Shown piece by piece: positions 52,035-59,547 of a DNA stretch of 64,000 nucleotides. Within the stretch, counting starts at the first letter, position 1; the number at the start of each line of letters is the position of its first letter. The notes below the pieces were generated by a model. It did not search any database, had not been told where the DNA came from, and worked only from the letters and a program-made list of their open reading frames with translations. Origin of the DNA: Deltaproteobacteria bacterium (GTDB lineage Bacteria > JAGRBM01 > JAHCIT01). The position numbers and the translations under genes were made by a program. The stretch spans positions 96,915 to 160,914 of the forward strand of contig JAHCIT010000009.1 of the NCBI GenBank assembly GCA_026129095.1, written 5' to 3'.

Positions 52035-54290
52035 ATGTGGAGTCCCGACGATCTCAACCCCCCGCAGCGGGAAGCAGTCCTTCAGACCGAGGGGCCGATG
52101 CTCATTCTGGCGGGTGCCGGGAGTGGCAAGACCCGCGTTATCACCTACCGGATCGCCCACCTGATCCACGAACTGGGAGTGGATCCCTGGGCCATCCTCG
52201 CCGTCACGTTCACCAACAAGGCGGCCCGCGAGATGGGCGGCCGTGTGGAAAAGCTGATCGGCCGTCCGCTTCCCGGCCTGTGGATCGGAACCTTTCACGG
52301 TGTGGCCGCCCGGATGCTCCGGCATGAAGCGCCGAATATCGGCTTCAAGGTGCCTTTCAGCATCTATGACGATTCGGAAACCCTCTCCCTGCTCAAGCGG
52401 GTGATTGCGGACCTCGATTTCGATCCGCGCATCTTCGAGCCCAAGCGGATGGCCTGGGGCATTGACCAGCTCAAGAACCGCGGCCTGCTGCCTGATGACG
52501 ACTGGGGCGCCGATGAAGATCTTCCCGGCGACAGCCGGTTCCGCCGCATCTATGCCGCCTACCAGGACCGGCTCAGGCAGTCGAACTCGATGGATTTCGG
52601 CGACCTGCTGCTCCACGTCACCCGGCTTCTCCAGACCGATCCCGTGGCGCGGGAACGATGGCAGCGGGCATTCAGCTATGTGCTGGTGGATGAATACCAG
52701 GACACGAACCTCGTGCAGTACCGGTTCATCCGCCACCTGGCCGAAACACACCGGAACCTTGCCGTCGTGGGCGACGACGACCAGTCCATCTACAGCTGGC
52801 GGGGTGCCGACACGCGAAACCTGAGGAGTTTCGAGGATGACTTCGGGCCACTCCGGGTGGTGAAGCTGGAGCAGAACTACCGCTCGACGGCCCCGATTCT
52901 CCGGGCCGCCTCGACCCTCATCGCCCGCAACCGCGACCGGAAAGGGAAAACCCTCTGGACCGACCGCAAGGGAGGCGAAAAGGTCAGATTGTTTCTCGCC
53001 GAGGACGAGGCGGCCGAGGCCGATTTCGTCATTTCGGAACTGGTCCGGATGCACCGGGAAAGCGACCGGGAGTATCACGAGTTCGCCATCTTCTACCGGA
53101 CCAACGCCCAAAGCCGCGTGTTCGAAGAACAGCTCCTCAGGCGGCACATTCCCTATGTGATCGTGGGTGGAATGCGGTTCTACGAGCGGGCCGAGATCAA
53201 GGACGCCCTCGCCTACGCCCGGCTCGCCGTGAACCCGGCCGACGACGAGGCGTTCCTCCGGGTCATCAACACCCCTGCCCGCGGCATCGGCAAGACATCG
53301 GTCGAACATCTCATGGAGCTCGCCCGGAAGCACAGCCTTCCCCTCAGCAATGCGATTGGCCGGGCCAGTGAGGCCCTCAAGCCTGCCGCCGTGAAGAAGT
53401 TTGCCGGGTTTGAACGGATCATCGGGCAACTTCAGGCCGAAGTCCCCAGGACCGGCGTGAGGGATTTCATCGAACTGATCTTCCGGACCAGCGGGCTCTG
53501 GGAAGCCCTCGAAAGCGAGGACACGCCCGAGGCCGAGGCCCGCCTGCAGAACCTCACCGAACTTCTCAACGCCGCCGAGGAGTTCGAGAAACGCACAGAG
53601 GAGCCGTCGCTCTCCCTTTTCCTGGAACGGGTTGGCTTGCTGTCACAGGCCGACACCCTGCCCGAACAGAACGACCGGGTGACGCTGATGACGGTCCACA
53701 TGGCCAAGGGACTTGAGTTCCCCGTCGTGTTCGTTACCGGGCTTGAAGAAGGCCTCTTCCCGCTGGAACGCGCCGCCATGACGAGGGAAGGACTCGAAGA
53801 GGAGCGGCGGCTTGCCTACGTGGGCATGACCCGCGCCGAGAACCTGCTGTATCTTACCTGCGCCGAACTGCGCCGCACCTACGGCCAGATGTTCGTGCGC
53901 GATCCTTCACGGTTCCTCAGCGAAATCCCCGAAGACGTGATGGATCTCCTGTCCGAAAGCGGGCGGTCAGTCCGCAAGATGCCGCCACGAAGGGCTGTCG
54001 CACTGGCCGAACACGAGGAACCACAACTCCCTGCGACACCACCCATCAAGACAAAAACCATCCGGCGCTCACGCCACGAGACCGGTGAGGACATATCTGC
54101 CGGAGCAGCGCCAGGCGGCCCCTCACCCTTCCGGGTCCAGGCGCGGGTGGAACACCCGGTCTTCGGGCAGGGCGTCATCATCGAGCGCGCTCGCGTCAAC
54201 GGGCAGGAACAGGTGACAGTGAAGTTCGCCCATGCGGGCGAAAAGAAGATGATGGTCCGGTTCGCCAACCTGACCGTGCTGCCGTCCTGA
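52035..54290 (+). CDS. UvrD/PcrA-family DNA helicase (SF1A)
   Basis: The frame opens inside glmS, but ATG 52035 gives MWSPDDLNPPQREAVLQTEG, the standard family start, and 751 residues. Motifs in order are LAGAGSGKTRV (Walker A, K32), FTNKAAREM, GTFHG, VLVDEYQDTN (Walker B), VGDDDQSIYSWRGA, LEQNYRST, MTVHMAKGLEFPVVFV and YVGMTRA. The C-terminus has a PcrA-type basic tail with FRVQARVEHPVFGQGVI, the RNA-polymerase-binding Tudor-like fold. It unwinds 3'-5' in mismatch and nucleotide-excision repair. glmS ends 34 bases before it. Confidence 0.95.
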   Translation: MWSPDDLNPPQREAVLQTEGPMLILAGAGSGKTRVITYRIAHLIHELGVDPWAILAVTFTNKAAREMGGRVEKLIGRPLPGLWIGTFHGVAARMLRHEAPNIGFKVPFSIYDDSETLSLLKRVIADLDFDPRIFEPKRMAWGIDQLKNRGLLPDDDWGADEDLPGDSRFRRIYAAYQDRLRQSNSMDFGDLLLHVTRLLQTDPVARERWQRAFSYVLVDEYQDTNLVQYRFIRHLAETHRNLAVVGDDDQSIYSWRGADTRNLRSFEDDFGPLRVVKLEQNYRSTAPILRAASTLIARNRDRKGKTLWTDRKGGEKVRLFLAEDEAAEADFVISELVRMHRESDREYHEFAIFYRTNAQSRVFEEQLLRRHIPYVIVGGMRFYERAEIKDALAYARLAVNPADDEAFLRVINTPARGIGKTSVEHLMELARKHSLPLSNAIGRASEALKPAAVKKFAGFERIIGQLQAEVPRTGVRDFIELIFRTSGLWEALESEDTPEAEARLQNLTELLNAAEEFEKRTEEPSLSLFLERVGLLSQADTLPEQNDRVTLMTVHMAKGLEFPVVFVTGLEEGLFPLERAAMTREGLEEERRLAYVGMTRAENLLYLTCAELRRTYGQMFVRDPSRFLSEIPEDVMDLLSESGRSVRKMPPRRAVALAEHEEPQLPATPPIKTKTIRRSRHETGEDISAGAAPGGPSPFRVQARVEHPVFGQGVIIERARVNGQEQVTVKFAHAGEKKMMVRFANLTVLPS

Positions 54291-54296
54291 CGCCCC

Positions 54297-54941
54297 TCAG
54301 TATTCAAACCCGACGTCGTGCGTGTGGCCGCCGCTTGAGGTCGTCGTCTTTTCCACCGCCCCGCCAGCCAGGATTGCTTCCCGGTCGGCCGCGGACAGCG
54401 TGACCCGGTGGGTGTGGCCGGAATTGTTGCTGGAAACATAGTCCACATTGCCGAGATCGGACGTGAAGTGCGATCCCGGAATCGTGAACGTGTGCGTATG
54501 GGCAGTGGAGACTGTCGTGGTTTCCTCCAGATCATCGGCGACTTCCAGTTCCACATCATGCGTATGGCTGCCGGATTCGGTGCTTTCGACAAGAACCGCC
54601 GTGCCCTCCGCTATGTCCGCCCGCTGTTCGGCCGTCAGCGATATCTGGTGCATATGACCGTCACTGGATGCAGAGGTGTAGGTCTTGCCCCCCGTGGGCT
54701 CGATGAAATCCTCCACGGGGAAATCGAACCGATGGGTATGACCGTCTGACGTGCTGGACGTATACCGGAGGTTGAACGCCGTACCGGCGGTGTTGTTGCC
54801 GCACCCCTCGGCCTCGGGATCCTGTTCGCATACATTTCCACCCGTTTCCGCCAGCGAACTGCTCCCGCAACCGGCAATCGCGACGATGATTCCGCCCGTG
54901 GCCGACCGGCCAATGACTTTCAGAACAGACCTGCGTTCCAT
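54297..54941 (-). CDS. Histidine-rich repeat lipoprotein (possible Tat substrate)
   Basis: From ATG 54941 the protein has 214 residues; the frame is open to 55040. The N-terminus MERRSVLKVIGRSATGG resembles a Tat motif (RRxxLK), and IAGC provides a lipobox. The mature part repeats a beta-strand unit around an HxH pair about six times: SDGHTHRF, SDGHMHQI, SGSHTHDV, TAHTHTF, SGHTHRV and GGHTHDV. Regularly spaced HxH pairs suggest binding of Zn, Cu or Ni. I do not recognise the family. The gene converges on the helicase gene with 6 bases between stops. Confidence 0.7.
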   Translation of the reverse strand: MERRSVLKVIGRSATGGIIVAIAGCGSSSLAETGGNVCEQDPEAEGCGNNTAGTAFNLRYTSSTSDGHTHRFDFPVEDFIEPTGGKTYTSASSDGHMHQISLTAEQRADIAEGTAVLVESTESGSHTHDVELEVADDLEETTTVSTAHTHTFTIPGSHFTSDLGNVDYVSSNNSGHTHRVTLSAADREAILAGGAVEKTTTSSGGHTHDVGFEY

Positions 54942-55069
54942 GACGAATGCCCCCTGATCCGCTGGCACCTGATACCGGTTGCGGGATATATGCCATCCTA
55001 TCCAGCAAACCGGCAGCGGCGTCAAAGCCTGCGGGAGCAAAGACCCTTAACACATGGAGCATTTCCGCC

Positions 55070-55843
55070 ATGCCTGAGTTCATCGAACTGAAAAAGGACG
55101 GCCGCCTCTTCACGGTAACGTTCAGCCGCCCGGAGGTGATGAACGCCTTACACCCCAAAGCACACGACGAGTGCCAGGCAGCCTTCGACGAGTTCGAAGC
55201 CGACCCCGATCTCTGGGTGGCCATCGTCACCGGGGCTGGGGACAGGGCGTTTTGCGCCGGGAACGATCTGAAGGCGGTTGCCAGCGGCGGAAGGCTCCCC
55301 TTCCCCCAAAGCGGCTTTGCGGGGCTCACCGCCCGGTTTCGATGCGTGAAACCCGTCATAGCTGCCGTGAACGGCCTTGCCGCCGGGGGCGGTTTCGAGG
55401 TGGTGCTCGCCTGCGACATCGCCGTCGCGTCCGATACAGCCTGGTTTGCCCTGCCGGAGGCCCGGCGTGGTGTGGCTGCGGTTTGCGGCGGGCCACACCG
55501 GCTTATCCGGCACATCCCCTACAAGACGGCCATGGGAGCGATTCTTACCGGCCGGAGGATCCCGGCCGATGAGGCCCTCCGCTGGGGGCTTGTGAACGAG
55601 GTCGTCCCGCAGGGGGAAGTGATGACCGCCGCCCGCCGGTGGGCGGAGCAAATACTGGAGTGCGCGCCCGTATCGGCCCGCGCCATGAAACAGATGGCCG
55701 TTGAAGGCCTGGACGAACCCACGATGGAAAAGGCCTACCACAAGGCCTATGACCAGGTGATGCAGATGTTCCGGACCAGGGATTTCATCGAGGGGCCGAT
55801 GGCTTTCGCCCAGAAGCGAAAGCCCAACTGGACCGGCAAATAG
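55070..55843 (+). CDS. Enoyl-CoA hydratase/isomerase (crotonase) family
   Basis: ATG 55070 gives 257 residues beginning MPEFIELKKDGRLFTVTFSRPEVMNAL. The oxyanion-hole segments are RAFCAGNDLKAV and AAVNGLAAGGGFEVVLACDIAVAS. Both glutamates used by hydratases are present, in GGGFE and LPEARRG. The C-terminal helix pair ends IEGPMAFAQKRKPNWTGK. It hydrates trans-2-enoyl-CoA, or a related activated acyl group, in beta-oxidation. It stands alone on the plus strand among minus-strand genes and meets the esterase gene end to end with no gap. Confidence 0.92.
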   Translation: MPEFIELKKDGRLFTVTFSRPEVMNALHPKAHDECQAAFDEFEADPDLWVAIVTGAGDRAFCAGNDLKAVASGGRLPFPQSGFAGLTARFRCVKPVIAAVNGLAAGGGFEVVLACDIAVASDTAWFALPEARRGVAAVCGGPHRLIRHIPYKTAMGAILTGRRIPADEALRWGLVNEVVPQGEVMTAARRWAEQILECAPVSARAMKQMAVEGLDEPTMEKAYHKAYDQVMQMFRTRDFIEGPMAFAQKRKPNWTGK

Positions 55844-56803
55844 TCAGCTTCCCCAGAGGCGGCTCAGCCACGCGCCGATCTTCGCAACGGCCTCCCGCGA
55901 TTCGGGCACCAGCGGAACAGCCACCTGCCAGACGTGGATCATCTCGTCCCACACATCGAGTTCGCTTCTCACGCCCGCCTTCTCTGCCTTTTCATGAAGC
56001 CGGATGGCGTCATCCAGCAGGATTTCATCACTTCCCACCTGAATATAGAGCGGCGGCAGGCCGGTCAGATCTGCATAAAGGGGCGATGCCAGCGGATTTC
56101 TGGGGTCTGCGCCGCCCAGGTAGCACGACGCGAAATGGCTGAGGTCATTTGCCGTCAGCATCGGATCGGCCTTCGCCTTCGACGCGATGGAACCGCCGGT
56201 CATGGCGAGGTCGGTCCAGGGTGAGAGACACACGCCACCTGCCGGGAGCGGCCCGCCGGACTGCTTCAATTCCAGCATGGCGGCCAATGTAAGCCCGCCG
56301 CCGGCCGAGTCGCCCGCAAACACTGCCTGGTCCGGCTTCAGCCCTTCGGCCAGGAGCGCCTTCCAGACGGCGACGGCATCTTCAACCGCCGCCGGGAAGG
56401 GACACTCAGGACCCATCCGGTAGTCGAGCAGCACCACCTCCGCTCCGGTTTCCTTCGACAGCGCCGCCCCGAGCCCCCGGTGCGTGAGCGGCGAGAGATA
56501 CACATACCCGCCGCCGTGGAAGTAGAGAATCGCCCGGCCCGCCTTTGCCGAGTTGTGCCGCAACCGGAGCGCCGGGACGCCGCCCACCGTGGTGCTGGTG
56601 ATAGTGGCATCCTTTGGCGCCGGAAGGCGCGCAAAGCGCATGCGATCTTCCTTCTTCCGTTTCTCCGGCGGCTGGAACGGTTCTGCCGCTGACGTCCGGC
56701 CCAGCAACCGGTCAATCACGGTCGGCCGGGGCGTGTAGGCCCAGGCCCGGGCCGGAGCCCACCGGAAGAATCCCCGCAGAAGGCGGAACTGGTACGACGG
56801 CAT
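55844..56803 (-). CDS. Alpha/beta-hydrolase esterase, HSL (family IV) type
   Basis: The 319 residues hold the oxyanion motif ILYFHGGGYVYLSPL and the nucleophile GDSAGGGL. The Asp is probably in VGSDEILLDDAIRL and the His in DEMIHVWQ. No signal peptide is evident, so it should be cytoplasmic. Hormone-sensitive-lipase-like esterases split short acyl esters, and the physiological substrate cannot be told. The SRPBCC gene lies 20 bases upstream on the same strand, so the two may be co-transcribed. Confidence 0.9.
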   Translation of the reverse strand: MPSYQFRLLRGFFRWAPARAWAYTPRPTVIDRLLGRTSAAEPFQPPEKRKKEDRMRFARLPAPKDATITSTTVGGVPALRLRHNSAKAGRAILYFHGGGYVYLSPLTHRGLGAALSKETGAEVVLLDYRMGPECPFPAAVEDAVAVWKALLAEGLKPDQAVFAGDSAGGGLTLAAMLELKQSGGPLPAGGVCLSPWTDLAMTGGSIASKAKADPMLTANDLSHFASCYLGGADPRNPLASPLYADLTGLPPLYIQVGSDEILLDDAIRLHEKAEKAGVRSELDVWDEMIHVWQVAVPLVPESREAVAKIGAWLSRLWGS

Positions 56804-56823
56804 GAGTGTGCTGCCTCGGCCTG

Positions 56824-57237
56824 CTAGCGGAGCCGCTTCAGGCCCCGGCGGATCGTCTGCTCCAGCCCCGTCCGGATCACCGGCCCGACGAGCGGGATCT
56901 TCGACTCGAACTGGATGGTGTAGTGAAGCCGGGAACCGCCATTCGCCGTGGATGAAAACTCCATGACCCCCTTGTGGTTCTTGAGCGGGCTTCCGCGGGT
57001 GATCCTGTATTCAATCCGCCGGTCCTGCTCGAAGGCGGTCACGGTCTCGTCGAAACCGGGGAGCGGCCCCAGGTTGAGGGTCCGCACCGACCCCAGGCCA
57101 TTTACTCCGCCCTGCCCGTCCTTCGTCCGCCGGATCTTCGCGCCGAGAATCGGCCCCAGCTTCTCGTGATCGCTCAGGAGCGCGAACAGTTCGCTGACCG
57201 GGCGACGAAACTCCATACTGATATCAATGTGTTCCAT
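56824..57237 (-). CDS. SRPBCC / polyketide-cyclase-like protein
   Basis: ATG 57237 follows AGGAAGGAAACC, giving 137 residues; the longer frame upstream has no conserved content. The pattern is that of the START/Bet v1 helix-grip fold: a first strand HIDISMEFRRPVSELFALLSDHEKL, NGLGSVRTLNLGPLPGFDETVTAFEQDRRIEY and the C-terminal helix GPVIRTGLEQTIRRGLKRL. Such proteins bind hydrophobic ligands, and many are of unknown function. It may act with the esterase downstream. Confidence 0.8.
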   Translation of the reverse strand: MEHIDISMEFRRPVSELFALLSDHEKLGPILGAKIRRTKDGQGGVNGLGSVRTLNLGPLPGFDETVTAFEQDRRIEYRITRGSPLKNHKGVMEFSSTANGGSRLHYTIQFESKIPLVGPVIRTGLEQTIRRGLKRLR

Positions 57238-57333
57238 GGTTTCCTTCCTAAAACCTCCGGCCCAACCGATATCCGGTCCGCAAAGGAAAAGGCAAAGCCG
57301 ACAGGCCCCATCGAAACGCCCATATCCCCGCAC

Positions 57334-57364
57334 AAAAAAGCTGCGCCCGGGTAACCGGGCGCAG
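57334..57364 (-). terminator. Intrinsic terminator after the lipoprotein gene
   Basis: CTGCGCCCGG (57341-57350) and CCGGGCGCAG (57355-57364) form a perfect 10-bp stem. On the minus strand it is followed by CTTTTTTG (57340-57333). It ends the transcript of the lipoprotein gene at 57417-58304, about 50 bases after its stop. The remaining sequence between this and the SRPBCC start contains no gene. Confidence 0.85.
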
Positions 57365-57416
57365 TTTCCGAACTCATTTCCGGCCAGATCCATCCGATCT
57401 GGCATGTTTCACTGGA

Positions 57417-58304
57417 TCACGGTTCCATGAACTCCCCGAAACAGGATTCGGTATCTCCGCCGAAGAAGATGAGAATGTCGTCGCCCTCATCCGCGCTTCC
57501 ACCGTCAATATCCATGTACGTGCCGCCGGGTGTTTCAGAGGCGTAAAGACCCATATCCACGTCCAGCGTGGCAGTGGCCGGAAAGTCTGTTTCGTCAATT
57601 TTCGCTTCGATCACCCCTTCGGCCTCGCCGCAACCCGAGACGTCACAGACTTCCACCAGCGAGCCCACATCAGCCGTCAGCAGCCCCTGGAAATTCGTGC
57701 CGCCAAACACGCCGAACAGGGTGTCACCATTGAGAAGGTAAATGGCGGAGCCGACGCCACGAGGATCGTCCTGGTCACCCCACATGAACCCGCCGCACGC
57801 CACAGCCAGTTCACCCTGCTGGATCACTCCGCCGGTCATGCCGTTGAGTGGGCTTCCCACCGATGCCGAAGGTTCAAAGTCACCGGACAGAGCCCCTTCC
57901 GCTGTGATGGTTCCAGTGCTGGTATACTCCCCACCATCAATATCTATCGTCATCTCATATGCGGTGCCGGTTACGGTGCCGGTGATCTCCGCCGGGAACC
58001 CTTCTCCATCGGGCAGGGAAACCGGGTCGGGGTCCCCTCCCGCAACGGTAAACTCCGCTGTGCCGGTGATCTCGCCATCCTCGGCAACCGTAATCTCTCC
58101 GTATCCAAATCCATACAGATAGTCGCCGATCTCGCTCGGACCTACTGGTTCATCCGACGTGACCACCACGCCAATCACATAGTCGCCCGGCAGGAACACC
58201 TCGCCGGGAGCGCCGTCGCTGCCGCAAGCGGCGACAGCGGCTACCAGGATGGCAGCAGCGAAAAGCGGGCGGCTCAGCTTCTGGACGAAGGTCAGGAGAT
58301 TCAT
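57417..58304 (-). CDS. Lipoprotein of unknown function, beta-rich
   Basis: The 295 residues have an N-terminal signal with lipobox VAAC at about residue 27. The mature protein is acidic, Gly/Thr-rich and built of alternating strands (GEITVAEDGEITGTAEFTVAG, TGTVTGTAYEMTIDIDGGEYTSTGTIT). This suggests a beta-sandwich or lipocalin-like barrel. Four cysteines in the C-terminal half (VACGG, EVCDVSGCGE, ESCFG) could form disulphides. I recognise no family. It has its own terminator, and tRNA-Gly lies about 47 bases upstream on the same strand. Confidence 0.72.
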   Translation of the reverse strand: MNLLTFVQKLSRPLFAAAILVAAVAACGSDGAPGEVFLPGDYVIGVVVTSDEPVGPSEIGDYLYGFGYGEITVAEDGEITGTAEFTVAGGDPDPVSLPDGEGFPAEITGTVTGTAYEMTIDIDGGEYTSTGTITAEGALSGDFEPSASVGSPLNGMTGGVIQQGELAVACGGFMWGDQDDPRGVGSAIYLLNGDTLFGVFGGTNFQGLLTADVGSLVEVCDVSGCGEAEGVIEAKIDETDFPATATLDVDMGLYASETPGGTYMDIDGGSADEGDDILIFFGGDTESCFGEFMEP

Positions 58305-58351
58305 GGGTTATTCACCTTTACTTATTAATGCGGGTTGGGGATCTGGAAATC

Positions 58352-58427
58352 TGGAGCGGGCTACGGGGCTCGAACCCGTGACCTCGACCTTGGCAAGGTC
58401 GCGCTCTACCAACTGAGCTAAGCCCGC
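58352..58427 (-). tRNA. tRNA-Gly (anticodon GCC)
   Basis: On the minus strand GCGGGCT (58427-58421) pairs with AGCCCGC (58362-58356), and the CCA end is encoded (58354-58352). The D-arm reads TAGCTCAGTTGGTAGAGC, the anticodon loop CTTGCCAAG gives GCC (58394-58392), and the T-arm contains GGGTTCGAACCCC. All four stems pair. Confidence 0.97.
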
Positions 58428-58528
58428 CTATATGGAGGCGCGGCGCAATTTCTACTCACGGACCGGGATGTTGTCAACATCTTCGCCGGAAACCCGCACC
58501 ACCGCACCGGGGCCCGGAAAACCGGCAC

Positions 58529-58574
58529 AAAAAGCGGCCTCCGCGCCCGGACTCAACCCGGTAACGCGGAGGCC
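58529..58574 (-). terminator. Intrinsic terminator of the small unit
   Basis: GGCCTCCGCG (58574-58565 on the minus strand) pairs with CGCGGAGGCC (58545-58536). It is followed by GC and TTTTT (58533-58529). The 10-bp stem is perfect and the loop contains a further CCGG palindrome. Confidence 0.85.
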
Positions 58575-58672
58575 ATGAAAACGGTAAGCTGTGAAGATTG
58601 GCCAAGGGCTGGTGTCGCCCCTGCGATGGCCGGCTTTCAGGCCGGCCCGGTCGAGTCCAGAGGGAGCAGCCT

Positions 58673-58714
58673 CTAGGCCTCAGCCACCTCACTGTTCAAA
58701 TGATGTTTAGCCAA
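58673..58714 (-). CDS. Candidate 13-residue micropeptide MAKHHLNSEVAEA
   Basis: TTG 58714 is followed by 12 sense codons and TAG (58675-58673). Upstream, AGAAAGGAGGTGG (58733-58721) is complementary to the whole 3' end of 16S rRNA, and its GGAGGTG core ends seven bases before the TTG. Such a perfect site is rare and suggests strong translation, although the start is a TTG. I do not recognise the peptide. The alternative is a regulatory RNA that sequesters ribosomes or is merely SD-like. Confidence 0.4.
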   Translation of the reverse strand: MAKHHLNSEVAEA

Positions 58715-58745
58715 GTCGGACCACCTCCTTTCTCAGTGTGCGGGA

Positions 58746-58754
58746 AGCATAACA
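58746..58754 (-). promoter_or_regulatory. Extended -10 promoter of the small unit
   Basis: On the minus strand TATGCT (58751-58746) is preceded by TGT, giving the TGn extended -10 form. No good -35 is present (TTCCCG is the nearest candidate). The predicted start is near 58738, seven or eight bases further on. Confidence 0.45.
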
Positions 58755-58791
58755 CACGGGAACGGGGGCCGCCGTTATTTTTCGTTAAGTC

Positions 58792-59505
58792 TCAGAACCG
58801 CTGGACGCGGGTGCCCTCGGCCGGAACGACCGTGAAGATAGCGTCGGGAATGTCGGCATTTTCCCGGATGTCGCTGAACCTGATCGTCGTGCGCGATCCC
58901 TGGGCGTCCGACTGGTACAACCCCCGGAGCTTGTACGTCACCGGATCGATGATGAGCGTCAGCGAGAAGTTCTCAAGCTTCGGGTCTTTCGACTCCAGAA
59001 GCAGGCGGTAGTTCCCCTCGCCGTCCACGAGCCCCAGGTCCGGCTCGCGCACGTTGAACGCTTCTTTCAGCTCGCCGAGCCCCTTGAGGAAGTTGGACGG
59101 CGTGGGGGAATCGAACGCCTCCTCCAGCTTCTTCACCGCGAGGTATTTCTCCTCCTCGTTGTAGTAGAAGAACACCTGCCCGTTGCTCACGTACTGCATC
59201 GCGCTTGGGCGCTGGTAGTCCCAGTTCATCTTCCCCGGAAGCTTGAACGACACCATTCCCTCGGCCGTGCGCGGGCGGCGCGCACCGGGGAGCCGTGTCT
59301 CCTGGACGAACTTCGCCTGGATGGTTTTTGTCTGGCGATAGTTAGCCTGCACCTTCGCGGCGATCTCGTCCACCGACGGACGTGCGGGAGAGGCCGTTGC
59401 TGCCGCAGGCGGCTGCGCCGGAGCCGACTGGCCAAACACCGGGACGGCAGAAACAGCGATCAGGAAAGACATAATGCTTTTGAACTGCATGGAACGGGAG
59501 ATCAT
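58792..59505 (-). CDS. lolA: Outer-membrane lipoprotein carrier protein LolA
   Basis: The 237 residues have a signal peptide (IMSFLIAVSAVPVFG) followed by an Ala/Pro linker. The LolA/B fold follows: VDEIAAKVQANYRQTKTIQAKFVQETRLPG, MVSFKLPGKMNWDYQRP, YVSNGQVFFYYNEEEKYLAVKKLEEAF and FSLTLIIDPVTYKLRGLYQSDAQGSRTTIRFSDI. It ferries lipoproteins through the periplasm from LolCDE to the outer membrane and must serve the several lipoproteins in this window. An unknown gene lies 42 bases upstream on the same strand. Confidence 0.92.
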   Translation of the reverse strand: MISRSMQFKSIMSFLIAVSAVPVFGQSAPAQPPAAATASPARPSVDEIAAKVQANYRQTKTIQAKFVQETRLPGARRPRTAEGMVSFKLPGKMNWDYQRPSAMQYVSNGQVFFYYNEEEKYLAVKKLEEAFDSPTPSNFLKGLGELKEAFNVREPDLGLVDGEGNYRLLLESKDPKLENFSLTLIIDPVTYKLRGLYQSDAQGSRTTIRFSDIRENADIPDAIFTVVPAEGTRVQRF

Positions 59506-59547
59506 TTTCTTTCCATACGCCGGAAAGGCTCGGCGGGCAAACGGAGA

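Larger units (their letters stand above)
58529..58738 (-). ncRNA. Small minus-strand transcription unit between lolA and tRNA-Gly
   Basis: Reading leftwards, an extended -10 element (TGTTATGCT) is followed about 12 bases later by AGAAAGGAGGTGG, a 13-codon frame, three hairpins and an intrinsic terminator: about 210 nt in all. The hairpins are AGAGG-CTGCTC-CCTCT, GGCCGGC-CTGAAA-GCCGGCC and the terminator stem. No long coding frame spans it. It could be a small regulatory RNA, a micropeptide mRNA or both. I could not match it to 6S, SRP, tmRNA or RNase P RNA. Confidence 0.55.

Noticed and set aside
51987..53429. Long antisense frame within the helicase gene
   Set aside because: The sense strand carries all SF1 helicase motifs; antisense has none.
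58649..58671. Plus-strand segment resembling the SRP RNA apical loop (GGTC...GAGCAGCC)
   Set aside because: The conserved CAGG side of the symmetric loop is changed, the tetraloop is not GNRA-like, and the flanks cannot form the long SRP helix.
58718..58733. Plus-strand match to the 3' end of 16S rRNA
   Set aside because: Only about 16 bases match and no other rRNA sequence is present. It is better explained as the complement of a perfect Shine-Dalgarno on the minus strand.
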